From positions 13,483,602 to 13,547,601 of the forward strand of contig NC_044570.1 in the NCBI RefSeq assembly GCF_007565055.1: a stretch of 64,000 nt of DNA, written 5' to 3'. Made by a program: the position numbers and the translations under genes. Source of the stretch: Rhinopithecus roxellana (lineage: Eukaryota; Chordata; Mammalia; Primates; Cercopithecidae). Below the pieces are notes generated by a model. The model worked only from the letters and a program-made list of their open reading frames with translations, did not search any database and was not told where the DNA came from. This document shows positions 11,357 through 20,103 of this stretch, in pieces (the first letter of the stretch is position 1; each line of letters opens with the position of its first letter).

Positions 11357-11645
11357 TTTTTTTTGAGGTGCAGTTTTAATATCTTGGCCAGGCTGGAATG
11401 CAATGGCACTACCTCAGCTCACTGCACCCTCTGCCTCCCAGGTTCAAGTGATTTTCCTGCCTCAGCCTCCCAAGTAGCTTGGATCAGAAGTGCCCAACAC
11501 CATACCCAGTTAATTTTTATAATTTCTGTAGAGATTTGGTTTCACCGTACTGGCCAGTGTGGTCTCAAAATTTTGACCTCAAGTGATTGGTCGGTTTTGT
11601 TCTCCCAAATGGCTAGGATTACAGGAGTGAATCACCATGCCCAGC
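11357..11645 (-). mobile_element. Alu, antisense, diverged
   Basis: A short T run followed by reverse-complement Alu: 'ggccaggctggaatgcaatgg', 'cagcctcccaagtagct', and the 'atcaccatgcccagct' end. Many substitutions; AluJ or AluS age. Confidence 0.9.
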
Positions 11646-11775
11646 TGAGTTGGAATTATTTGAAGGTGAAATAGTTACTCTCAATTTCTGTACTTGGTTT
11701 TTGGAATTTAGGAAGCAGTATATATACTTAAATTTGTTATGTTTTTATTAACTTGCTTGCCAAAACTTAATGTTG

Positions 11776-12053
11776 TTTTATTTTTGAGACAGAGTCTTGT
11801 TCCGTCACCCAGGCTGGAGTGCAGTGGTGTGATCTCAGCTCACTGCAAATTCTGCCTGTCAAGTTCAAGCAGTTCCCTGCCTCAACCACCTGCATAGCTC
11901 GGGTTACACCACACACACCTACCTTTTGTATTTTTAGTAGAGATGGGGTTTTACCATCTTGGCTGGGCTGATCTTGAACTCTTCACCTCATGATCTACCT
12001 TCCCGGACCTCCCAAAACGCTAGGATCAGAAGCATGTCCCACACAACTAGCCA
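11776..12053 (-). mobile_element. Alu, antisense
   Basis: Starts 'ttttatttttgagacagagtc', includes 'cacccaggctggagtgcagt' and 'tttttagtagagatggggtt', and ends near 'acacaactagcc'. Diverged AluS-type copy; no clear target-site duplication. Confidence 0.92.
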
Positions 12054-13369
12054 AACTTAATGCTTTTTTACAAATTGAAGCAAGAAAATTTATGCTCAAA
12101 GTCTTGTTTTAGTAAAACATGGATTTGTCAAGAGAAAGAAAAGCAGATACTGAAGTTGAGAATTGAAGATTTTGAATTATAGGTATGCATGTTTTTTTTT
12201 TTTTTTGGATATTCAGAATGAGAAGATTAAAAAGAATTAGTAAGTTATGTCTAAATATTCTAATATTTATTGCCAAGTAGAATTCTTTTTTACAAAGATG
12301 ATATCACCCAACATTAGAAGCTACACGTTAAGAGAAACCGACACTAGGGCTGTGCTTTTGAAATATTAAACATTAAGATGAAAGGCAGAATGAGATACTA
12401 TCACCAGGCTACAGTAACATCAAACAGAAAATTTGGAGAAGCTGTTAATACTTGAACAGATCACATGTTTTAAAGTTAATTTCAATCCTTCAGGTCACAT
12501 AGTTTTGTAACTGAATTTCAAACATCCATACCTGCAGCTTTTACCAACTCTGTGCTCAAAAAAAAAAGGAGGTATTGTGATTTGACTTGACTTGTACTGA
12601 TGAAACTATTTCTCAAGCACTTTTTCTAAGTGCTCAGAAATGTTTCATCCTTCATGTATTACCTCGGATTGACAGCAAACTCACTTGCCTATAGTTTGCA
12701 CAAGAAACCTTTTCCATTGGGAATGTGCTGCTGGTTGACACTCATAGATACTTTAGGGATTTTAGCTCATTAAAGAATTTGTCTCCATCTTATTTAATGT
12801 TGTTTTCTCACTTCTATCGGCTTAATTTTTAAATTTCATCTCGCTGTGTCACTTACTCCCTTTTTGGCAATAATGAAAAGGTAAATTAATCAAGAGAGAT
12901 GAAAAAAGAGAAATCATATTTGGCCAGAAGGATGTGCATTAGTTTTTTTACCTCCATTTTCTCTGCTCCCCGTCTCTCAGTATACATACTAAATCATTGT
13001 AGTTTACCTCTCCATAGCTTTCCGTATCACCAGCAGAGGGAGCTAATGCCTGGAGCCTTTCACTGTTCTTAGACTAGTCAGTGTTTTGCAGTACTTCTAC
13101 ACTCTTCTCTGTCATATGCCACAGCCCCCTGCTTCTGCTATGTTCAACATAGTGTAACTAGGTCAGTTCACAAAATACACTGAGGACTTCTTATTACCTG
13201 TGAATCCACCTGCCCAGCTTGGGAACTGGTGCAGTGGGTGATTTGAAGACTCACTATGAAGACCATTTTATTCTTAAGTATTTGGAAGCCTTGAATGACA
13301 CATCTATCTGTTACCGTCTCTTTTGGTACGTTATCAGCATTCAATCAATAGTTTTTTGTTTTGTAGAAT
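12054..13369. other. Intergenic, no gene recognised
   Basis: About 1.3 kb of unique-looking AT-rich DNA with a T run at 12190-12206. The segment around 13075-13190 recurs at 14095-14205. No long frame on either strand. Confidence 0.6.
13075..13190 (+). repeat. Short direct repeat, copy 1 (copy 2 at 14095-14205)
   Basis: Both copies contain 'ttctcagtcatatgccacag' or a close variant, 'acttctgctag/tatgttcaacatagtgtaa' and 'aggtcagttcacaaaatac' in the same order, about 1.02 kb apart, with an Alu between them. Neither copy resembles a repeat family I can name. Confidence 0.75.
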
Positions 13370-13520
13370 TTTTTTTGTTGGTGGTGGTGGTGTTTTGATT
13401 TTAAAAGGCAAGGTCTTGCTATGGTCTGGGCTGGTCTGAAACTCTAGAGTTCAAGTGACTCTTCTGCCTCAGTGTTCTATAAAGCAGGGATTATAATGGA
13501 AGGTCACCACACTTGGCTAA
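13370..13520 (-). mobile_element. Alu monomer (FLAM-like) fragment, antisense
   Basis: A T/G-rich start, then 'aaggtcttgctatggtctgggctggtctgaaactc', 'cttctgcctcagtgttct' and 'ggattataatgg' give the reverse-complement pattern of an old Alu monomer. Confidence 0.65.
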
Positions 13521-13638
13521 AGCTGGTAGAATATTAAGCAAGAAAAACGAATATTGTACCTTAAATATGTGAGATAATTAATTAAATCCCAGAGTTATAG
13601 ACAGCATTATAGAAGATTGAAATACATAAGTACACTTT

Positions 13639-13931
13639 TTTTTTTTTTTGAGATGGAGTTTTGCTCTTGTTACCCAGGCTGGAGTGTAATGGCACAATCT
13701 CAGCTCTCTGCAAACTCTGCCTCCTGGGTTCAAGGGATTCTCCTTCCTCAGCCTCTTGTGTAGCTGGGATTACAGGCATGTGAAACCGTGCCTATCTAAC
13801 TTTGTATTTTTAGTAGAGATGCAGTTTAACCATGTTGGCCAGACTGGTTTTGAACTCTTATCCTGCGGTGATCCACCTGCCTTGGCCTCCAAAAATGTTG
13901 AGAATACAGGCATGAGCTACAGCTCCCAGGC
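13639..13931 (-). mobile_element. Alu, antisense, with target-site duplication
   Basis: A T run, 'gagatggagttttgctcttg' and 'gcccaggctggagtgtaatgg'-type sequence, ending 'acagctcccaggcc'. It is flanked by CATAAGTACACTTT at 13625-13638 and CATAAGTGCACTTT at 13932-13945, a 14-bp target-site duplication with one mismatch, which fixes the insertion boundaries. Confidence 0.95.
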
Positions 13932-13945
13932 CATAAGTGCACTTT

Positions 13946-15404
13946 CATTACTTTGTAACTAATAGTATTACTCTTTCATCTTAGAATTGATTTGGGCCAT
14001 TTATCACCTTTAACTATTGTTTAAGTGTTAGTTCTCTTCTTTTTTGAGAAACCACTTCTATCTTGAGACTCTCCCACTCCCCACAGTCAGGGAGTCTGCC
14101 ACCCTTCTCAGTCATATGCCACAGCCCCTGACTTCTGCTAGTTTTAACACAGTGTAAGTAGGTCAGTTCAAAAAATATACCAAGAACTTCTAGCTATTTT
14201 CTTCTACTTCCCAGTAGTAATTGTCATGTAGCAATTTTAGTCTATTGAACTAAAACCATGTCACAAGATGTTTTTCCTAAATTTGTTAACTCAGCTATTA
14301 TAGTTTATTTACTTTATGTTTTTCGCTAATTTCAGAACCCAGAAACTCCAGGAAAAAAAAAAAAACAAAAAGCATTAGTGAGGACTTAGAAGATGGGAGC
14401 AGAATACAAAGTGTCTTAAGGAGCTTGAGGGAGAGCTGAAAAACAGACTTCTGCAGTAATTGTTTGGCACGTTTGAGGAAGTAATATGTTGGAATTACAT
14501 TACTAGAAATATAATAAAAACTAAGGAAGTAGTCTATGATTAACATCTTATGCAAAGTTTAGTGTCTGAAAAAAATACATGTGTTTATCAATAGCTAATA
14601 CATTGCTACATTTGAGGTAGGGTAGTTTTTACAAGATAAGGTATAGAAAATCACATCCTCTGTTCTTCTTACTCAAGGCCTCTTAAACATTTATCAAGGG
14701 CTGTGATTTGTTTTAAATTTCAGAGCACATTGTGACTTGCTCAGGTTGCATAGTTGATAAGCTGTAAAGTTTGAATTATAATCACTTTTAATTACCTTTT
14801 CCTCTACCTCACTCATATGCCCCAAAGATATCTCACAATGTGGAAATTATACTTAGTGGTCAGACTATTTGTCAGTGAACATGTATCTGGTATTTCAGTT
14901 CCTCAACACTAAGACATGATGCCCATGTGGTAACTTTTCAGTCGATTCGAAAGCACCTGACACAAAAAACACTCAGTTAATATTTGCTGTTAATATGTCA
15001 TGAGGAAATGACTCAACTCAGGTGCTCTGGGCATTTATTTGGTCTGTTATTATTGCCTTCCTCATAATTTATCATTACTATTCCATTACACAGAAGTTGC
15101 AAAGGTTTCTTGAGGTTATTCTATAAACAAATTCTACTTTTAAATGAAAAGAACTAGAGAAGCAAGATGCAAACATATTCATGAAACAGGTAGTCTGAAT
15201 CTCTGCAATAAGACCCAAACTACAGTAATAAAAATTGACTTCTGCCCTACAGTTGGGGACAGAGGAACTTTTATGGACCACATCCCAAGAAGCAAGTCTT
15301 TCTAAGATTATCACCCCATTTTTCAGAGGCAATGAAGAACCTAACAACAATCATTCATCATAGCAATATAGATTTGTTTTAAATATAAAAGGTAAGGCAA
15401 AAAT
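13946..15404. other. Intergenic, no gene recognised
   Basis: AT-rich DNA with the second copy of the short direct repeat at 14095-14205 and an A run at 14353-14367. The minus-strand frames at 14298-14555 and 15078-15350 have no recognisable domain and look like chance. Confidence 0.6.
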
Positions 15405-15525
15405 GTCCAGGTATGGCGGCTCCCACTTGTAATGCCAGCACTTCGGGAGGTCAACATGAGAGGATTACTTGAGCTCAGACTACCTTGGGCAATATGGAAA
15501 AACCCTGTATCTACAAAAAATACAG
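15405..15525 (+). mobile_element. Alu left-monomer fragment, sense
   Basis: 'ccaggtatggcggctcccactt', 'gccagcacttcgggagg' and a 'ctacaaaaaatac' end show an Alu first monomer lacking its second half. Confidence 0.8.
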
Positions 15526-15531
15526 CAGGAT

Positions 15532-15840
15532 ACTGTGGCCCAGGCCTGTAATCTCAGCACACTGGGAGACTATCATGGGCAGATCACTTGAGGTAAAATA
15601 TCTGAGGCCAGCCTAGCCAAAATGGTGAAACCTCACCGCTACTAAAACTACAAATAATAGCTGGGCATGGTAGCAGGTGTCTGTCATCCCAGCTACTCAG
15701 GAGGTTGAAGCAGGAAAAATCACTTGAAACCAAAGGCAGTGGTTGCAGTGAGCCCAGTTTGCATCATTACACTCAAGCCTGGGCAACAGAATGAGACTCC
15801 ATCTTAAAAAATAAAAAAGAAAGAAAGTAAAAAAAGAAAT
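15532..15840 (+). mobile_element. Alu, sense
   Basis: A full dimer: 'ggcccaggcctgtaatctcagc', the 'gctactaaaactacaaataa' linker, 'gctactcaggaggttgaagc', 'aagcctgggcaacagaatgag', then an A/GAAA-rich tail. It sits directly after another Alu fragment. Confidence 0.92.
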
Positions 15841-15847
15841 ACATAAT

Positions 15848-16000
15848 CTGCTTGGTGTGGTGGGCCATGGCTATAACCCCAGCTTCTTGGGAGGTGGAGA
15901 GACAAGAATTGCTTGAACCTGGGAGGTGATGATTGCATTTAGCCAAGATCACACTAGTGCACTCTATGTTGAATGTCAGAATGGGACTCAATCTCAAGAA
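15848..16000 (+). mobile_element. Alu right-half fragment, sense
   Basis: 'tgcttggtgtggtgggccatgg', 'cttgggaggtggagagacaag' and 'aatgggactcaatctcaag' mark an incomplete Alu third in a head-to-tail cluster. Confidence 0.8.
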
Positions 16001-16049
16001 AAAGTAGTTAATAATTTAAGCTTTCTCATATTAGAAGCTTATACTCTGA

Positions 16050-16330
16050 GTAAAATCTTGTTCAGGAAATAGAAAGATAAGCAACAGACTGAAAAGAAAT
16101 ATCTGCAAAATACAGATCTAAGAAAGAACGTGCACTGAAAATACACAAATCTTGAAACTCAACAATAAACCATAAGATAGACTACCCAATTAACAATGTG
16201 TAAAGCGCTGAACTCACCAATGAAAATACACAGATGGCAAGTGAAGAAAAACATGCTCAAACTCATATATCTTTAAAGGACTGAAAAGTACACAGATGGC
16301 AAGAAAAATACAACAATGAGTTAGCATGGC
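16050..16330 (+). mobile_element. Old L1 (L1M-like) ORF2 fragment, sense
   Basis: A-rich sequence with 'acacagatggcaag' followed by 'aaaacatgctcaaactcatat' matches the 3' part of mammalian-wide L1 ORF2 in wording. It is very decayed. The phrase 'acacagatggcaag' occurs twice (about 16229 and 16292). Confidence 0.5.
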
Positions 16331-16934
16331 CCATCTATATTTGTTGGAAATTCTAAACCATATTTTAAAACAAGACAAAATGATTTGCTGGAGGAAAAAG
16401 AGCTATCTGGCCTACCTTTTCATGACAGACTCAAGATTCAATATAATCTGTGCATCTGTCAGTAGCAGTTGGGATCCAGGCAGAAGGCAGATGGGCCCCA
16501 CAGTGAAATCTTCTAAGAACTTTTTAATAAAGAGTGACTTATTCAGGGTACCCATCAAGGATGGGCAGAGTTCTCTAGGATGGTAACAGGACCACACACT
16601 TAGCACTCCTTGGGAATGGAGAATTAGAGGAGCGAGAAATTCTCAGCACTGGAGAGATGGAGATGGTGCAGAGCACTTGAAAGATGTCATCACAGGCACT
16701 ATGACCTCACTTGGCCTGGAGGGGCAGCAGCTAGTCTAGGGCCACTGTATGTGGAGGCTGGTGTCCCCACTGGAACCCAATTAGCAGGCAGGGACAAAAA
16801 AATCCCTTGATACCACCTAGAGGAAGGTTAGCAGAGTTTAATGTAGAAGTCATAATTTTATAAATCTTTCCAATTAAAGCTTCCCCTTACAAGTACAAAA
16901 CATAGTTTTATAATGCTGACCTAGTATGAATCAC
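16331..16934. other. Intergenic, no gene recognised
   Basis: GC content rises around 16470-16800. The 86-codon plus frame at 16326-16586 and the minus frame at 16412-16606 have no domain I recognise and overlap each other, as random frames do. Confidence 0.55.
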
Positions 16935-17162
16935 TAAAACATGCAAACCATGCACAGTGGATTATGCCTGTAATCCCAACAATTTGTGAGGCTGAGGCTA
17001 GTAGATAATTTTGATCAAAAGATTGAGACCAGCCTGGCAAACATGGTGAAACCCTGTCTCTATGAAGTATACCAAAATTAGCTGGGTGTCGGGTGCGTTC
17101 CTATAGTCTGCACTCCTTGGGAAGCAGAGGCAGGAGAATTGTTTGAACATGGAGGTGGACAT
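16935..17162 (+). mobile_element. 3'-truncated Alu, sense
   Basis: 'gcacagtggattatgcctgtaa', 'accagcctggcaaacatgg' and 'gcaggagaattgtttgaac' are Alu. It stops at 'catggaggtggaca' and is directly followed by the exon-like segment on the other strand. Confidence 0.88.
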
Positions 17163-17312
17163 ACGGTTTAGGAGATACATGTTTTCTTTTCTGTTCTCTT
17201 CCAGTTTCTCGTCTTTTAGTTGTAAATAGTCACTCATCTCTTGAACACTTTCATTCAGCATATGTTTGTTATTGTGAAAGAGTGTGCTTTGACAGATGCT
17301 GACTCAACCTGA
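17163..17312 (-). pseudogene. Exon-like fragment with predicted coiled-coil, unrecognised
   Basis: The minus strand has a polypyrimidine/'aaatttcag' acceptor-like site near 17304-17314, followed by about 50 open codons. The translation contains MLNESVQEMSDYLQLKD and then EKLEENRKEN, an acidic/basic helical heptad-like stretch. The frame stays open into the adjacent Alu, which truncates it. I do not recognise the parent gene. The helical composition is more gene-like than nearby chance frames, so it may be a relic exon or processed copy; chance is not excluded. Confidence 0.35.
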
Positions 17313-17763
17313 AATTTAAAAAGGAAAACTTACATTTGAATGATGACTTTATAGTGCTGCAAAAGTAAAAGCTGGCAGACTCCTTTAAGCACAGTCACAG
17401 GATGCAGTTAAAGTTACCTTCAGTAACTATTGTGCTTGCTGTCTGAAGATGAAGCTGGAACTTTAGGCACTTAAAACGTTTTAAATATGAAGTTTATTTT
17501 TGCAAGTTCAACTTATGTGAGAACTTTGTGTGTCTTATTCAGATATGAGATATCGTATACTAAGCAAAGAAAAGCTCTACACAAAATGTTCCCTTTTTTT
17601 TTTTTTTTTTTTTTGACTGTTACTGATGGGCTTTGATGTCATTTGTTGAAACTTATGACAAAACCCAAGGTCATATAAATTACTTTCTGGGTTTCCTCTA
17701 GAATTTACATAGTTTTACATTTTCAGTTAATGGCTCCAAAAAAAAAAAAAAAAAAAAAAGCAA
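17313..17763. other. Intergenic with flanking homopolymers
   Basis: Contains a T run at 17594-17614 and an A run at 17739-17759 enclosing about 125 bp with no recognised identity. This could be a small retrocopy or a foldback-capable segment. Confidence 0.5.
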
Positions 17764-19020
17764 GGTGGGGGGAATAATTGCTGGCAAGATGGCTGAATAG
17801 AAACAGCTCCAGACTGCAGCTCCCAGAGAGATCAATGCAGAAGGTGAGTGATTCCTGCATTCCAGCTGAAGTACACTGCTCTTCTCATTGGGACTGGTTG
17901 GAGAGTGGGTGCAGCACATGAAGTATGAACTGAAGCAGGGTGGGGCATCACCTCACCCAGGAAGCCCAAGGGATTGGGCTTCACAATAATCTTTAGCTCA
18001 ACTCTAAGGGAAGCTGTGAGAGACTTAGCCTGAGAAACCAGGAACCCCATTCCCGATATGAGCTTCTCTCATGGTCTTTGCAGCCTAATGCAGACCAGGA
18101 GATTCCCTTTGGTGCCTACCCCAGGAGGGTCATGGGGTTCAAGCACAAAACTGGGCAGCTGTTAGAGCAAACACTGAACTAGCTACAGGAGTGGTTTTGT
18201 TTTTTGTTTTTTTTTTTGTTTTGTTTTGTTTTTGTCTTTTGTTGTTGTTATTGTTTTGTTTTGTTTTCATACCCCAGTGGTGTCTGGAATGCTAAGGAGA
18301 CAGAACTTTTCACTCCCCTGATGAAGCCAAGGAGCCAAGTGGTCTGGCTTGGTGAGTGCCAATCCCCATGGAGGCAAGTAAACTAAGGTTCATTAGCTTG
18401 AAATTCTCTCTGCCAGCATAGCAGCAGTCTGAGATCGACCTGAAACACTGGAGCTTGGTGGGGGGAGGGGCATTGGCCTTTGCTGAGGCTTGAGTAGTCC
18501 GTTTTACCTTCACAGTGTAAATAAAACTGCAGAGAAGTTTGAACTTGTTGGAGCCAACTGCAGCTCAGCAAAGCGGATGTGGCCAGACTGCCAGATTTCT
18601 ATTCTCTGGGTAGGACATTTTTGAAAAAAAATGTCAGTAGTCCCAGTCAGGGGCTTATAATAAAACTCTCATCTCCCTGGGACAGAGCACCTGGGGGAAG
18701 GGGCAGCCATGGATGCAGCTTCAGCAGACTTCAACATCTCTGCCTATTGACTCTGAAGAGAGAAGTGGACCTCCCATCACAGCATTTGCACTCTGCTAAT
18801 GGTCAGACGCCTTCTCAAGTGGATCCCTGACATCTGAGTATCTTGACTGGGAGACACCTCCCAGTAGGGGCCAAAAAACACTTCATACAGGAGAGCAGTG
18901 ACTGGAATCTCATGATGTCCCTTAGGGATGAAGCTCCCAAAGAAAAGAACAGGCAGCAATCAACGAGACAGAACATTAATAAGGATATTAAGGACTTGAA
19001 CTCAGCTATGGACTAATGGA
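17764..19020 (+). mobile_element. L1 5'UTR fragment joined to ORF2 start, sense
   Basis: 'gcaagatggctgaatagaaac' followed by 'gctccagactgcagctccc' is the primate L1 5' end. The 5'UTR continues with 'gacagagcacctgggggaag', 'gcttcagcagacttcaacat' and 'actgggagacacctcccagt', to about 18960. It then jumps to a piece resembling early ORF2 ('aataaggatattaaggactt', 'gaactcagctatgg'), skipping ORF1. It ends at the telomere-like tract. A TTTTG/TTG-rich insertion or expansion lies at 18195-18270. The copy cannot encode protein. Confidence 0.85.
18195..18270. repeat. T/G-rich simple repeat
   Basis: Irregular TTTTG/GTT units interrupt the L1 5'UTR. The local plus-strand frame with Phe/Val/Cys runs is a by-product. 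Confidence 0.8.
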
Positions 19021-19088
19021 TTGTTAGGAGTAGGGTTTGGGTTTTATGTAACTGCTAGGTTTAGGTTTGGGGTAGGTGTAGGGTTAGT

Positions 19089-19215
19089 CTTTTTTTTTTT
19101 TTTTTTTTTTTTTTTCCTGAGTTAACTGTTTAATGCAGTAAGAGAAAATACTTGCAAAGCTTTGTTATCGTCTTGGTGCTGGGAAAGTGAGGGTAGCATC
19201 TGAGAATTGGAATTG
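19089..19215 (-). mobile_element. Poly(T)-headed insertion, probable antisense retrocopy end
   Basis: A T run of about 27 is followed by about 95 bp ('gagttaactgtttaatgcag'...) not resembling the telomere-like flanks. Poly(T) at the left end suggests the 3' end of an antisense retroposed transcript whose source I do not recognise. Confidence 0.4.
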
Positions 19216-19232
19216 TGGTTTAGGGCAGGTCT

Positions 19233-19459
19233 TTCTTTTTTTTTTTTTATTATACTTTAAGTTCTAGGGTACATGTGCATAACGTGCAGGTTTGTTACAT
19301 ATGTATACTTATGCCATGTTGGTGTGCTGCACCCATCAACTCGTCAGCACCCATCAATTCATCATTTATATCATGTATAACTCCCCAATGCAATCCCTCC
19401 CTCCTCCCCCCTCCCCCCTCCCCATGATAGGCCCCAGTGCGTGATGTTCCCCTTTTAGT
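19233..19459 (-). mobile_element. L1 3'-end fragment, antisense
   Basis: A T run, then 'attatactttaagttctagg', 'gtacatgtgcataacgtgca' and 'tgataggccccagtgcgtga' are the primate L1 3'UTR in reverse. It is severely 5'-truncated and inserted in the telomere-like tract. Its C-rich 'cctcccccctcccccctcccc' block is the reverse of the L1 G-rich 3'UTR motif. Confidence 0.93.
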
Positions 19460-19960
19460 CTTTTAATAAGAGTTTTACGGTCAGGTTAGGGGTTAGTATT
19501 AGATTTAATGTGAGTGTTATGTTCATGTTCAGAAAGCAGGTTGAGGAGCTAGAATTTAGGATTAGGTGTTAGTGTTAGGAGTAGTATTTTAGGGTTAATG
19601 TTAGCTTTTGAGGTTTAGAGATGGGGTTTTTTGTTTAGGGTTAGTGTTTTTGTTTAGGATTAGGGTTTTAGGCTCAGGGCTTACGTTCAGGTTTATGTAA
19701 TGTTTGGGTTACCCTTGGGTGAGGGTTATGATCAGGGTCAGTGGTAATTTCTAACTGTTAGAGTTAGAATTTAGAATTGGGATTTGATTTGGGGTTTGGT
19801 TTTGGTGAATGGTTAGGCATACAGTTGATGTTGGGGTCAAGATTGTGGCTTAGGGTTACTGTTAGTGTTAGGGATTCCGGGATAGGTTTAGGAGTAGGGG
19901 TAGAGTTAAGGTTAATGTTGTGACTACGTTTAGGGCTAGGGAAGGCACTGGGCAGCTGGA

Positions 19961-20103
19961 TACTGTATTAGGTCATCACTTTGGTTGGTAGAAGGGAGCA
20001 TTGAGCCTTGCACTCAGAACTTTTCTGGGTCTGAGCTCAGGGCCATATTAATGCTCATTGTACAGCCTAGTAAATTTGGAGCAGAAAGAAAGTGGCTTTC
20101 TGA
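19961..20103. other. Left flank of the twin-primed L1
   Basis: Unique-looking sequence that continues across the L1 insertion at 23023. Confidence 0.6.

Larger units (their letters stand above)
19021..19960 (+). repeat. Degenerate telomere-like (TTAGGG-derived) tract
   Basis: The plus strand is strongly G/T-rich, with many 'gttaggg', 'tttaggg', 'ggtttagg' and 'gttagtgttagg' words at about 19021-19088, 19480-19700 and 19740-19940. Exact hexamer arrays are gone but the phasing is still visible. Two retrotransposition products (19089-19215 and 19233-19459) interrupt it. It could be an old interstitial telomere or a subtelomeric satellite remnant. Confidence 0.7.

Noticed and set aside
19360..19440. 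C-rich block as a possible G-quadruplex regulatory element specific to the locus
   Set aside because: It is the standard L1 3'UTR polypurine motif in reverse and recurs at the other two L1 3' ends (about 20335 and 58350).
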